The position numbers and the translations under genes are program-made. This document shows, one piece after another, positions 31,614 through 44,737 of a stretch of DNA of 64,000 bases. This stretch comes from Blastocystis hominis (taxonomy: Eukaryota > Sar > Bigyra > Opalinata > Blastocystidae), in contig NW_013171815.1 of the NCBI RefSeq assembly GCF_000151665.1, forward strand, positions 1,501,153 through 1,565,152, given 5' to 3'. The stretch's first letter is position 1; every line of letters begins with the position of its first letter. Below the pieces are notes generated by a model, which ran no database searches, had not been told where the DNA came from, and saw only the letters and a list, made by a program, of their open reading frames with translations.

Positions 31614-32640
31614 CTATCCCTCATTCTCCAACTCCATCCCCACTTCATCCGGCGTATCATAGCAATCCGAGAAGTTACAATTCCCAAAATCGATCAGATG
31701 AACGTCCGCTCGCGTTTCCCCTTCGCCCTCGTACGTAAACAAAAACGACGACGACCAGAACCTCCAATTCGACTATTTCTCATTCCTTCTGCGCTAATTT
31801 ACGCGTCGCACGATATCGCGGAGATTCAGAAGCTTCTCCAGAACGATCTCCAGAACATCCAGACGAAAGGAATTGCCATCAAAGAAGAACAAGGCGATCG
31901 CCAATAACATCGATTTGGCTACCAGCGATTTGCCCCATTCTTTATCTTCGATTAGCCAGTCGTGGCTTTGCGGACGGTAAACCTATCGTGAAGAAGATTC
32001 AGAGTGATTACGCGCATGCCACACACACGCATCCCGAGAGAGCCGGAAGTGGTGGACTGACACATGCGGTTGTGCCGCTCGATTTTCTGTGGAGGCGCTC
32101 CGTCCCCTTCAGATGAGTGAAGAGAGAAAGAAAAGTACAATAGGTACGCGTGCCGATTTTCACGTCTAAAATACAGGGATGCACATAAGATTTATTCAAA
32201 TCTTCCAAAACTAAATAGCCGTTCAAAATGGGCTCACTATGGAATGAAGTGCATGCCAGACAATTACTGCTGAAGAAACTCAGAACTTTCTGAAATATCA
32301 TCGTCCAAGTGCAGGGAATACCGTAAACCCTCAGGTCTACACAAGGGCTCATTTGAGGGAGATATAATCTGCAATATTATAGTATAGAACAAACGAAACT
32401 TCTATAGGTTGGAGGCCAAAATAGGAAGCACTAAAACGAGCAAGATCCGAATTCGATCTCATAATTTGTTCATAACATGACCGCTCCTTTTCGGTTGCTT
32501 GCTTCGCAATCTATATATTCAGCAAAAAAGAGAGAACCTACTTTTCCATTGGGCAGCTTGATCATCTTGTTATGACCAGAAACACGATATTTATATTCAG
32601 ATGGCTGATGTAGTCGTAATACACCTTTGTCCATTTTCAT
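31614..32640 (-). CDS. Inositol polyphosphate kinase (IPMK/IP6K family)
   Basis: Phosphorylates soluble inositol phosphates using ATP. Start 32640 (MKMDKGVLRLHQPSEYKYRV). Introns of 31, 31, 39, 41, 29 and 30 nt; only after splicing do the family blocks line up: EYKYRVSGHNKMIKLPNGKI (ATP site), ATEKERSCYEQIM, LNGYLVLEDLNKSYVHPC followed by ILDVKIGTR (the PxxxDxKxG catalytic signature), QSTTSGSLGMRVCGMR (STS.SLG.R..G block), WSSSFLFTYEGE (SSSLL.VY) and DVHLIDFGNC (the metal-binding IDF). About 280 residues, typical of IPMK. Whether it is a multikinase or a hexakisphosphate kinase cannot be told. Encoded TAG at 31614. The neighbourhood is AT-rich and sparse. Confidence 0.88.
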
Positions 32641-33543
32641 TCTACAAAATATACTGACAACGTAAATATTTGACTATTTATGGAATTCTGAGAGATGAAT
32701 CTTCATAGTCTTTTCATAGAATTGTTTTTGCAAACACGTATATTTGATCTACTTCATTTCTAACTGCGAGACGGATGGAATAGGAAGATTGAAAGGGAAT
32801 ATCAAAGATAATTGAAAGTAGCAAGCATATCTATTGTTTATCAGTGTTAAAATGAGTTCCGTAGTGTAGCAAGTATGTCTATGTTGCTTAGATGAAGATT
32901 ACTTGGTAACTACACGAATTTGGAAGTAGGTGAATAGGTTCAGTAAATTTGGATAATTTTGCTTCGTTTTTGGTGAGTAAAATTACTTCTTACTGGTTGT
33001 AAGCACTCATGTTGTTATCATATTAAATCACTCTAATTTGTGCAATGTTCAAGTTTCAATGATTTAATGGATGCAACTGAATGATGATCATTCAGTTTTA
33101 GAATGGATCGTAGAGTAGTATAGAAGTTTGAACTGAAATGATAATATTATTACTATTTTGCACAAATAGATACTGGACACACATATAGATGTGATGATTC
33201 TGGAGTTGATGGTAATTGAAAACACCATCTATTCCCAACCTGTGCTTTCACATCTATATTGATAAGTGGTTTATTATTTGATCGACCCGTTTCATACACT
33301 TTACCCAGAATAGATGATAATAATCCTGCACTCATCCCTACTTTGATTCTACTTTCTACCAGAGTCAGTAAGGAGACAACAAGCCATCCACCGTGATTTC
33401 AGTCTCCGATTTCCTTCCAATCAGTATTTTGGAACAATTCAACAACGCTATTCCTATTATTCTACTTATCATCATTCAATCACAAATGAATTCGGAATGG
33501 ATCGTCCTCCCATCAACTAACCATCTACCTTATGATTCTTAGA
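32641..33543. other. AT-rich intergenic region, no supported gene
   Basis: About 900 nt. A 60-codon minus-strand frame (33153-33335) has no family resemblance and no splice partner that I could find. Confidence 0.45.
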
Positions 33544-33551
33544 AACAAACA
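33544..33551 (-). terminator. TGTTTGTT motif completing the SSUH2-like stop
   Basis: Exact octamer on the minus strand; the in-frame T at 33556 is at -5. Confidence 0.8.
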
Positions 33552-33555
33552 GAAA

Positions 33556-34896
33556 ACATAATAGTACAACAAGAAGAAAACATCTCCTCATAATATGGAG
33601 CATAAACTCTCAAATCGTTTCCATAGACCCAGAACACACAGCTCTTTCCTTTCCATGTCCCATAAGCCTCAATAATCGGTAGCTCGCTCACCATGAGACG
33701 TTGATTGTTTATTCTCCGCTTTTCTTCGATTTCTGCTCTTCTCTATTGATCATGTTGTCTCCCAATCGGAACCTTTGCTGCGCGATTCTCCAAGTCAAAA
33801 CACGTTTCCTGGATATCGCTGTTTTCAAAATCTCTCGGTGCCTGTAAATCCGGTCCTTCTTTTCTATGATGAATCATGCACCAGACGAATACTCGAAACA
33901 TAGCGATGACTCTGCATCACAAATAGGATCAGGCGGAATATCGCCTCCATATAAGACAAGAGATATATTGCTGTTATAATAGTTCACAGTGGCCTAGAGT
34001 AGAAGCATGCTTGCTTAGATTATACCATAACGAATCCTATCACATATCCTTTTCCCTGACACTCAGGACATTCCATTCTTCCTGTACCAGAACACCGACT
34101 ACACGTTTCAGTTGTGGTTCTACACTTTTAAAACAATACAATAGCCTTCATACGTGTGTTTTCCAGTTTCTGGGTCATATTGTGAACGGGTAACTGTTCC
34201 ACTACCACTGCAACTTGTACACGTCACTCTACAATGGCCACGACACTCAGGACATGTCTCTTTATGATCTGTATGTGGCCAGCGTATCGTTTTCCTTCCA
34301 CCCTTAAATCGAGTTGGGGGAGAGATCGGATATTCCCAAAGCTTTGGAATCGGACCATATTCCTCAGTATCCATCTATCAGTCATTACAAAGAATTCAGC
34401 TGAGATACCATTCTATTTATGTCTGCTCGGTAATAGTCACCGGCTGAGCGCTCCTCAGAGAAGATATCCCAAGAGCAGACATAGCAACTCCACATTTTAT
34501 TCTGATTGTGATTTATGATGAGTGCCTTACAATCGTTATATCCATTTCTTTTATTGCTCTCTTCGGCCAGCAACAGCTTTTACTGCTAAATAGTTGAGCA
34601 AGTGCTGCTCGTACGTCTTCTGTAGTAACTGAGCCCATAGAACAGGATTGCTCTTCATCAGCAGATTCTACTTATCAGATACTCACATAGAATACGTCTT
34701 TCGTTTGTGTTATGAGAAGCATCTACTGAGATAGAGACACCCTCTTCCGGATTGGTGGGATTCTTGTCTGTTTCATCCATTTGATCCATCTCTTGAATAT
34801 CCTGCTGTACTGGTTCGTTATTTGGAGAGTGTGCTGATGGAATCTAGAAACAATAATAAATTAAAAAATCAAGATTACTTGATTTGCAGAAGACAT
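33556..34896 (-). CDS. SSUH2-like protein with DnaJ-type cysteine repeats; stop completed by poly(A)
   Basis: Start 34896 (MSSANQIPSAHSPNNEPVQQ). Eight introns of 28-35 nt. After an acidic N-terminus comes SSKSCCWPKRAIKEMDITI, which fits the C-C-[WY]-G..A.EM.I segment of SSUH2-homologue proteins, then a region with W and P residues (IPKLWEYPISPPTRF) and zinc-binding CxxCxGxG-type repeats: CPECRGHCRVTCTSCSGSGT and CSRCSGTGRMECPECQGKG. The C-terminal part (INNQRLMVSELPIIEAYGTW, CVFWVYGNDLRVYAPYY) corresponds to the family's ...V..LPV..V.Y... tail. Function in animals is poorly known; the cysteine module resembles that of DnaJ chaperones. No stop is encoded before the motif: ATG is followed by TTT at 33556-33554, T at -5, so only UAA (not UGA) can be made. 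Confidence 0.75.
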
Positions 34897-36472
34897 TGAC
34901 GAATAAACAGATTGAACATACACCTAATCCTCAACACAGAAATTCTTCTGAACATTCTGAGTATTCTCAAAATCAGACGGTAAGGGAGTCTACAAATAAG
35001 TAGAAAACAATACCAAAACCGTTTCTAAACGGCCTAAAGAGGAAAACGATAACTGAGGAATAGGTTGAAATGATGGTTGCTACATATTGGCCAAATAATA
35101 GAAATACACGATCCATTCAAAAAAAGTATGAAAGAAACTATTATTGTGTTTTGTATTCGTTCCATAAGTAATAATATGGTTTGCAAATCATTTTTATGTG
35201 CGATTATGTGTTTAGAATCAAAATTTAATTGAAAAATAAGACCAGGGAATGCTAAACCTTGATTTGGGGTAACAAGAAGCATTTTAGAAAATGGTAATAT
35301 ATATTATTTGTAGAACCTAGAAGATGTGTTTTTATTAATTAGCGAGTAACAAAAAGCAGCTGGTTTCGAGTTTGATGATATGACTCTAATGATATAGGAT
35401 ATTCTATAGAAAGTGGAGTTCTCATGAGATATATGCTAGAGAGTTCTATACTAGACTTTTCTGAAAGAAATGAACAGTCATATCCTGAAGTAATATGCTG
35501 GGGCATTATTTTTTAGGGAATGCTAAGCAGAGATGTAGCTGGGTTGGAGAGTTTATCAGTGTCACAATAACTTCCTTATTTTCCTTTTCTTCCTTTGGTT
35601 GACTTATTATCCAACAATACAATACGAATGAATTGGATAGATGCTAATGCTACTTATTCAAGAGTAACGATGGTGTCGAAATAGGAGTGAAAATGAAATG
35701 GAGCTGTTTTGTATTGCTTATAATTATAATTATTATTATAGGTGTGAACTAAATAAAGTAAAGATTGTGTATTGAAGTTATTGGAATGGTGGTCGAAATG
35801 AATAGTTGGTGACATACCCCAAAACTGTTTTTAGCCAAATTCGATCCAATAAATTGGTAAATCCTTTGTAGAGAGAGTTATGGTATGCAATCGTTCAATT
35901 CAGGTATTCACAATGAATCAAACTATCATTGCGTTTTTTAGATTACTATCACTGAAATGCCAATATCAAGGGAAAGAAATACAACCATCTGACTATTGCC
36001 TGGTGTCGACAAAGTATTGGTTTACAACACAATTAATCAACAAACCTATGTGTACAGTATTGAAAAGCACACGAATCCTTGTACAGCAAAGATTCATGAA
36101 CTAGATAGAAGTAATATATTCAAAACACATTCTTAAAAAGATCCTAGCTTGACAATCAAATAGACCATCTGCAATGCACGACAGTAATATGATCATATAT
36201 CTTTACCCGCCTTATTCCTCATAATTTGACACTTCAATTCAAAGTTCTCACCAAACCCTTCGAATAACAGTAGCCACAAACTGAAATGTTATACTCAGAA
36301 TCAAAGTAGCAACAAAAATGATGATTTGACACCCATTAACACCCAAAAATAAGCAGAGAATTGTCCATCACAATTTGAACAGTTTCATTTCTCTATACAC
36401 AATCTGATTGGTCAGAAGAATACTTCAAAAATCTACATAAATTGTTTTAATTTGATACCAGTTCTTGAGTCA
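34897..36472. other. AT-rich intergenic region
   Basis: About 1.6 kb with short A/T-rich frames only (an 82-codon minus-strand frame at 35034-35282 is compositional). I see no gene, RNA or repeat I can support. Confidence 0.45.
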
Positions 36473-39400
36473 ATGGATTTCTATAGTAACGAGGAGGAAT
36501 ATGTACTTAGCGAGGTAATCAATTGAGCGTAATGATAATGAAAAGGATAAACTGAGTGTAATCAAGCGGCGCTATTCTGGTAATGAGGAGATATGTTACA
36601 CAGTATTGTATTTCCTTTCTTCTCAGACGTAGATTCTTTACTATCAAGTGTACGAGCCTGAATCCTTGGAAAAGCAAAAAGAACTCTTAGACATTCTTGA
36701 GGAGCGACGTCTATCTTATGATTTGAGAGAATTACGAGACATGTTGAAAGCGCGTTACGAACTATTGTTACAAGGCGTTCATGAAGACGTTACTCCTGAG
36801 TTAAGTAGTTATCTGGAAAGAATTCTGAATCTGGACTTTGATCCTGATGAGTACTCGTATAGGCGCAAAACTAAATCACAAAAGACGTATCCGACAAGAT
36901 TAGAGGAATCCGATATTCTCAAAGTGGTTCTCGACGATTCTCTGTCTCATTACACTTCCTATTTCTTTGAGCAGGATTTATCCTCAGCAAATGCTAAATT
37001 CTCTCCAAAGACGATTCTTGAACATTTGGATCGAAAGGGATTGAACGTTGTTCCACTGATAATGCAGTACCTGGGAACGTTGGAGCAGAAGCAGATTCCA
37101 ACTGCCTCCCTTTTCCTGAATCTCTTGACCTTTGATGCAATGGAAGAGCTGCGCAGCCAGGTGAAATCGAAGTATTCTTTCGATCTTTACACACGTTCTG
37201 ACTTCCTAAATACATACATTGGTCGTTTTGGAAACCCAGAACGCAGCGAGAAGAGCGATGAGGCCGATTTTGAGCGAGCCAAACGAGTGTGTATGCGAAG
37301 AATCGAATTCTATAAGAAGAACAAGATCAGTGGGATAGCGAACGAGTTCGAACAATTGCTGGAGTTGTTGCGCAGTCATAGAGAATACGACAAAGAATTG
37401 TATTTGGATTATTTGGAGGCAAGATCGGCAACGGAAACATGGGATAAGGAAACGAAAAGCTACGATTTATCGATGTACCCGCTGGATCGCGATTATTTGG
37501 AGCATTTGTTTCCTCAGGAATCGCCCAAACCGTTCTATCGGTACTTCGACAGTCGTTCGGTAACGAGGTCTTACGAGAAGGCATGCTTGCTGAGTGGCCA
37601 ATCGATCCAATGTCAGGAATACACAGATCAACAGATCGCAGATTTGAGGGATCAAGTTCGGTTGAGAATTTTGGAAGGCAACAAGGAATGTTACAGAGTG
37701 GGAGACGAAGTGTCCGTTTCCCTGGAGCTGAAGAACGTGGATGTGCTGGAATGGAAGCTGTTCGAGCTCAACACGCGCGTTTACTACGAAAAGAACAGTT
37801 CTCCGATTTCCACAACGATCGATTTGGATGGTCTCAGACCGATCACATCGGGCATCATGCACTATCATTTGCCTGCGATTCAGCGACATATCGAGACGTT
37901 TATATTCCCGACGATCAATCATCGCGGCTGCTACGCTGTGGACTTCTTTGCGAAGGGACAGAGCAGTCGTTTCTTGGTGAATATGGGTCAACTGAACGTT
38001 TTGGTGCGCGAATCGCTGTCGGGATTGATGCTGACGGTTCTGGACGAGCAGGGAGAGCGCAAAGAATCGAACGTCTATGTTCTTCTGGATGGTCGGAAGT
38101 ACGAATTGAACGACCATCACGAGATTGCGATCCCCTATCTTCCTCCTGGGAGCAGCAGACAGACGTTCAAGGCGTTGGTATGCGAAGAGATCGAAGCGGA
38201 CTGGGTGTACACGGAGAAGTGCGATCTCTCCATCCCTGCGGAGAGTTTTGCGCTCGAACTGAAGGGCGATGTCGATAACGAGGCGCTCGTGCGAGGAAAT
38301 GAGAATTGCCAGGTGCTTCTGCGCGTATCCGCAATGCTGAACGAAACTCCCTTCCCGAACTCGCTCCTACAGGACGTTTCGATCATTCTCTCCACGAAGG
38401 ATATGGATGACATTGCATCGGAAGTGACTGTGAAGCCAGTATTGAAAGATGATGCAGAGGTAGTGGTTCCCCTGCGCATTTCAAAGCCGATTCAAAGTGT
38501 AAAGGCGAGTATTACTGCATCCGTTGTGACGAATAATGGAGTGAAGAAGCAGTTGTCGGCTTCGTTGGATTTGTATTCTACCGACTACAATCCGAAGCGC
38601 AATCTGAACATCGAGGAAGTCAAGCCTTCGTACTCTCTGTTCAGAAAGAGAACCTCGCAGGGAGTGGAGTTCTTTGTGTATGCATCCGGTCCTGCAGGCG
38701 AACCATATCCCAGTCTGCCTGTGAGTGTGAAGCTGAACCACCTCTACAGCACATCGACCTTCCGATTCTCGCTCGAAACAGACGAGAAGGGAGAGGTTTC
38801 GCTGGGTCTTCTCCGCAATATCACCCGAATCGATGTGAATGGCACTGTGTTCCCGCTTCATTTCGAAAGCTTCAACGTGAAAAAGAACTGGGAAGTGGCT
38901 GAGAACGAAGAGATTCAAGCTCTGATTCCTCTCATCAGCGATGATTTGAATGACTATATGTTGATTTGCGAGTCGAGCGAGGACGAAATTGAATCCTTGC
39001 AATCTTGTTTGGCAAGGGTCGATGGCTATGTTTTGATTCACAATCTGAAGCCTGGAAAATATGTGTTGTATGTTCGAGATAGGAATGGAACCTTGTACAC
39101 GATTCGAATCAGCGTTTATCATGCTTCCAAGATGAACATTACTGAACATTATGCGTTCTTTGGTTCCTGGGCTCGACAACTGAGCAATGCCCCCATTTCA
39201 ATGATTTGCACGCCGAACGATCAGCATCTTACGATCCAGCTTTATGGAATCACACCATCTGCACACGTTCATGTGTTGCTCAAGTCGTTCTACGAGAGTT
39301 TGATGCTTGGTAATCACATCCGAGATCTGAGCAATCCTTCCTATGCGCGAATTAAGCTAGATCCCGTTTCTTCTCTTATCGTGAATGATCGTGAACTTCC

Positions 39401-42400
39401 AGAAGAGTACGACTACATCCAGGGACGAAAGCGAGCGAATCGAACGTTGCCTGGCAATATGCTGCCTCCTCCTGGATTGCTGATGAATCCGATCAAAGTG
39501 GATGAAACGACGACGAAAGCGAAGGAGGCATCGGCTGGAACGAACTTTGCAGAAAAGCATGAAGAACGTCCAGGAGCCTGCGTTTCCAAGACACGAGATG
39601 AGTTGGATGTTGCTCCGAAAGATATGAAACAGCGCGATAGTCGTGAGACGATCCGTTTGTTTTCTCGTTTGCTGCCGAACATCCAAATGGTAGATGGAAA
39701 AGCAGAAATCGATCTGAGCGATTACAAGGAGAATGGATGCGAGGTTGAAGTGGTTGCAGTGGATGAAGGCCGTTTCTTGGACACCGTGTTGTTCTATTCT
39801 GGGAGCGAGGATGACCGTGTTTCACTGATGGTTCAGCAGCAAGCGCTGGAGGAATCGCTGGATCCCTCGAAGAATTACACGGAAGAGAAGCGGATATCGG
39901 TAGTAACGGCGGAGGAACCGTTGTCGATTGATAGCAAGTCAGAGATGCAAGTGTTGGCGTCTCTAGAGGATGTATGGCTGCTTTTGAAGGTGTTGTTGGA
40001 CGATTCAAGGCTGCAGCAATTCTCGTTCCTTCTTTCGTGGGACAGAATGAACGAAAAGGAAAAGATGCGATTGTACAACAAATATAACTGCTCGGAAGTG
40101 AATGTCTTCATCTATTTCCGTGACCGTCCCTTCTTTGATGCATATCTCGCTTCTTCTCTGCAATCGAAGGTCGAGAAATCGTTTTTGGATGTGTGGCTTA
40201 CTGGGGGCGATGTGTCTCGCTTCCTTCAACCCCAATTCTTTGAGCGTCTGAATGCTTTTGAGCGCGCTTTGCTGGCCAGTCGAGTTTCTGAAGAAGAAGG
40301 CGCAGCAATTGAACTTGGAATGAAGAATAATGCTGCGCACAATCCTCTTTCTCGCTTTGCGTTCGCCTCCATTTTCCAAAGTGCGATGAATCTGAAGAGT
40401 TTGAATGCGCCGCCTTCTGTGCTTCCACCTGAGGAAGAAGAAGAAGAAGAAGAGGAAGTGGAAGAGGAAGAGGAAGAGGAAGTTCTTTTAGGTAGCATTG
40501 GTTCATCTATGGAAGAGTTATGTCCACCAAGGCCAATGCTTTGTGGAGCTAGCCAACCAATGATGTGTGTGGGGGCTACTGTTTCTAATTTTGGACCAAG
40601 AATGATGGAATTTGTACCTTATGATGAAAGCATGGTACTTGAGTCTCTGTCTGATGCAGTCGCTTATTGTTCTATGCCAACGCCTCCTCCGATGGCCGCT
40701 CCACGAATGCGTCGAATGGATGCCATGCCATCTCATCGATTCATTGCTCAGTCGGCTGATCGAATGGAAGACATTGACACTTACAAAAAGAAGAAGAGTG
40801 TAGAACATCACTACGAACGATTAGAGAAAACGAAGGAGTATCAGGAGGGATATTATTATCAAAGCACTGAAATGTTTTCTCCTGTGAATCTTGTTCCTAA
40901 TTCAGCGTTCTGGGCGTCCTTTGCCCATCATTTGCGCAGCGGCTCGTCTTCTCCCTTCCTCTCCAAAGACTTCATTCTCTGCACTCACTCTGTTTCGGAA
41001 GTATTATTCTGCCTGTCTGTGCTGGGGATTCAGAGTGAAGAAGCCGCCTATCACCTACAGAAATCGCAGTTAGTCACGAACTCGCCCGTGTTCGTGTTCC
41101 ACAAAATGCTGAAGGAGGGAACGAAGCCTGCGGATTGTCCTCTCATGGTGCTGACCAAGTACATCGATAACAGCAATCACTGGAAGACAGTGAACGGGAA
41201 GAAAGTGGAGCGTTTCATGGAAACCAACGAGTTCGTCGCGGGAGTTTCGTACACCTGCATGATTGTCATTACGAATGTGGCGCCCATCCAGCAAGTCGTG
41301 GAGGTCATGTATCAGATTCCGCGGGGATCGTACCCTCTATCCAATCTCAAGTCTTTGGTGAACGAGGTGAAGACAATCGATGCCTTCAGCACCTGCACGT
41401 TGAGTTATTCGTTCTATTTCCCGAAGGTGGGAGACTTTGAGCATCTTCCAGCGCACATCATCGATTCAACGAAGGCGACCATCCTCGCTGTCGCTTCTCC
41501 TTCCTTCACGACGCTCCACTGCGTGAAGGAGGCGAAGACGCTGGATGTCACTTCGTGGAAAGATGTGGCGCTCAACGCTTCGGAGGACGTTCTGCTTGAT
41601 TACATTCGATCACATGATGTGCAGGAGCTGGAATGGAAGTATGTGTTGGGCAGACTGTCCAATGCTTCGTTCTTTACGAAGCTGGTTGCCGAGCTGCGTC
41701 GAATTCGATTCTATAACGAGGATATCTGGAAGTTCGGAGTGAAACACCGCGATCTGCAGTCCACGAAGGATCTTGTGGGAATGAGAATGAGGAAGCGTGT
41801 TGGACTGGCATTCTCTTCGCCGATGCTCACGATCGATTCAGCGGCTGAGGGACTCTTCAATATTCGCGAGTACAAACCCTACGTGAATAATCGTTGTTTC
41901 CGCTTAGGAGAGAGTATGAACATTCCGAACGACAAGCTAAAGAAGCAATACGAGCTTTTCTTGAAGTATCTGATGCAAAAGAAGCCCACATGCAATGATT
42001 ACGCGTTGTTGGTGTATTATTTGATTCTTCAGGATCGTGTGATGACCGCCCTTTCTGTGTTTAAACAGTTCGTCTGTGAAGAGCGAGAAGGCCGCTTTGT
42101 TCCGCGCGCAGACTGCGTTTGCAACGTCCAGGTCGATTATATGATCGCGTATTTCGATTGTTTCACGGAGAGCTTGACGCAGGCTCGCGAGATCTGTGCT
42201 CGCTATGAGTCCTATCCAGTTCTGTACTGGCGAAATCTATTCAGCAACATTTCTTCGATGGTGAAGAACGTGGATGGAACAATGGATATCGAGAAGACCT
42301 TCGAAATCAGGGACGAATCGGACCTTGCTCGCGATGAATTCAAATCGAAACGATCGCAAATGAATATGGACAGTTCGCTCGAAGTGTCCTCCACGAATCA

Positions 42401-42959
42401 GGTGATTACGCTGCACTACTACAATCTACGCGAGGCAGACATCAATCTCTACGAGCTGGATGTGGAGTTGCTCTTCAGTCTGAATCCCTTCGTGTTCAAC
42501 AAGTCTTCGTCGCTCTTCATTCGTCCCAACTACACGCAGCATGTCCAGCTGCCTCCTGAAGTCGATGGCGTGGGCGAATTTTGCTACACGCTTCCGAAAG
42601 AATACCAGGAGAAGAATGTTTTGGTGGAAGTGCGGAATGGAACGCTGCGCGAAGCCTGCTATTCGCTGAACAATTCGCTGCTTGTGGCGCTGTCTGTGAA
42701 GTCTGGACAGCTGCGAGTGATGGATAAGAAGACGCATGCGGGCATTCCGTGCTGCTATGTGAAGGTGTACGCGGAGACGAATAGTGGAGAAAACAAGTTC
42801 TTGAAGGATGGATTCACGGATATCAGTGGCTGTTTCGATTATTATTCGGTGAGTACGGAGGTGGCCGAACAAGCAAAGAAACTGGCGATTTTTGTGGATA
42901 AAGAGGGGTATGGATCGTGTATTCGGGAAGCTTTGCCTCCCATTTCTGCTGCGCATTAG
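36473..42959 (+). CDS. Giant intracellular alpha-2-macroglobulin-like protein
   Basis: 2,122 residues: a 14-codon first exon (MDFYSNEEEYVLSE), a 118-nt intron (36515-36632), then 6.3 kb without an intron. No signal peptide or membrane helix. The N-terminal 350 residues are helical; then come strings of beta-sandwich (MG-like) domains, for example from CYRVGDEVSVSLELKNVDVL, and a mid segment ANRTLPGNMLPPPG with RETIRLFSRLLPNIQMVDGK, the usual place of the A2M domain in bacterial-type macroglobulins. I find no GCGEQ-type thioester. An acidic run (PPEEEEEEEEEVEEEEEEEV) and a Met/Pro-rich linker follow, then a helical part (FWASFAHHLRSGSSSPFLSK) and a C-terminal beta domain (YNLREADINLYELDVELLFS). 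Large proteins of this make-up occur in several protists; function unknown. Encoded TAG. Confidence 0.75.
40427..40486 (+). repeat. GAA/GAG run encoding a poly-Glu tract
   Basis: Near-uninterrupted GAA/GAG codons with a single valine; separates two halves of the macroglobulin-like protein. Confidence 0.8.
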
Positions 42960-42982
42960 AGAGTATGTGTGAGAAGTGTTAT

Positions 42983-42990
42983 TGTTTGTT
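42983..42990 (+). terminator. TGTTTGTT 3'-end motif of the macroglobulin-like gene
   Basis: Exact octamer 23 nt after the encoded TAG. Confidence 0.7.
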
Positions 42991-44187
42991 GAAATACAAG
43001 GATAGTTGAAGGACTTGAAGGATGAATGATGTGTGGTGTGTTGGATATGGGAAGTGAAAAGGAAACAATTGAAATGAAGACTAGAATGAGTTGCCTTGGT
43101 GTAGATTGTAACTATTGGACGTAATGGAATGCAATACAAACACAATCGTTGAACAAATACTGATTGATTAGACAGCGATGAGAACTGCATAGCAAATAGA
43201 ATATGGTCATAAATGATGAATGATAATGATGAGTAATTCAGCCATCACGACAAGCATCGGATCATAATAAAGACAATAACTGGTAGTGAATGAGCAATAG
43301 ACTGCAGCATTCCACGAAATATGGCTTATTTAGCATAATCAGTGATAAAGAAGGACTTGAATCAAATTGGAAAACAGCATGCGGAGAAAGAAATCGTTCA
43401 TTTGTAATATTACGGAAGTAAAATGTAGTAATAATAGCATAAACCTTATGCTAGATAAACTGGCTGATTGAACATAGGATTTCTATAGACTTCATGCTGT
43501 ACAGATTACCATACTTGAATTATTGGAAAGCACAATACATATTATGTCATTGTGTGAAAAAGAGAGCTATTTGTCCTTTTTTTCGTTTCACAATGGAAGA
43601 ATTGAATGAAATACAGTTCAAGGAGTACGATTTTAACAAACAAGATCAATAGTGTAACTCATTGAAAATACGTTATGGTTATCATTAATAGGAATAATAA
43701 TAACCTAATAAGCACAGGAGAGTTAAGTACTTTTCTAAAACATTGAAAGAAATCATTGTAAATGTGTGTTGGAAATAATAATTAATATCTTTGTGTGTAA
43801 TTCAAATTCGTTCGAAATTAACCTGCAAACATTTTTCACTTTCACTCTCATTACAATGATAGTGCAAATTTTGTTTTTGTATAGATTGTATTAATGATAA
43901 AAGAGAATGGCTATTGTGAAAAGGCTGAAAACTATTTTTATCAATGATTAGCATGAGATAGAATATCACAAATGGCAATGGTTATTTCGAAATACTAGTA
44001 TTTCAAAAGTCATACAAAAGAGGATAAAGTGATTTTAAATCACTAATTTCTACTTTACTATACCACTACCATAAGTCAATATATTTGAGTTTTAGGAGGG
44101 CAATTCTTAAACATATCTTTTTTGGAATGAAAGTAATTCTTTTTTTATTTTTTGTTGCAAACAGTCACTGATTCTGCCAAATCTGTC
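42991..44187. other. AT-rich intergenic region
   Basis: About 1.2 kb, strongly A/T, no supported gene. Confidence 0.5.
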
Positions 44188-44737
44188 ATGAATAACTACC
44201 AGGTTAATTGTTGTATTGTCCAAAATGTACAAGGACGCGCGAATAAGGAAATGAAACCAAATGGTTGGATTTCACTCATTTTGAGTAATAGAGAATGTGT
44301 GGTATTGCAATTCAATAATGGAATATTCATGAATCAAGGATTTGTACTCAATGAGCAGAAAGTGTTGAAAGTGATAGGAAATCATCAAATTGGTGCTATT
44401 TCATACAGTGAAGAACAATCCATAGAAGTAGAAGGAATAGTGGATTTGGATCATGGGAGTCGATTTGAAGGCTTGGTATTGACAGAAAATGAAAAAGAAG
44501 GTAAAATAGGAATTCCATTTGGATATGGTGAAATGTATGATGATGATGGAATATTGGTGTACAAGGGCATAATGATCAATTGGAAACGATTTGGATATGG
44601 AACGAGTTATCATAATAATGGATGTATTGAATATGAAGGATATTGGTGTGATGATAATCGATTTGGAAGAGGAAAATTGTTTGATCGAAAAGGAAGAGTA
44701 ATGAGTGATTGTAACTGGTATGATGGAATGGAAATCC
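44188..44737 (+). CDS. MORN-repeat protein, cut by an assembly gap
   Basis: ATG at 44188 (MNNYQVNCCIVQNVQGR), open into the run of Ns. After about 110 residues MORN-type repeats appear: GYGEMYDDDGILVYKGIMIN, RFGYGTSYHNNGCIEYEGYW, RFGRGKLFDRKGRVMSDCNW, each with the G.G....G...Y.G pattern. MORN repeats bind membranes or proteins and in such protists often occur with LRRs in large surface or cytoskeletal families. Very AT-rich codon use compared with the housekeeping genes. It may continue across the gap into the LRR gene on the same strand. Confidence 0.6.

Noticed and set aside
33153-33335. 60-codon minus-strand frame
   Set aside because: No family resemblance and no flanking exons that join in frame; likely chance in AT-rich DNA.
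35034-35282. 82-codon minus-strand frame
   Set aside because: Hydrophobic composition follows from A/T-rich DNA; no start context, splice partner or 3' motif.
36648-36650. GTG at 36648 as the macroglobulin-like start
   Set aside because: An intron ending at 36632 and an upstream ATG exon at 36473 keep the frame; a GTG start is not expected in this organism.
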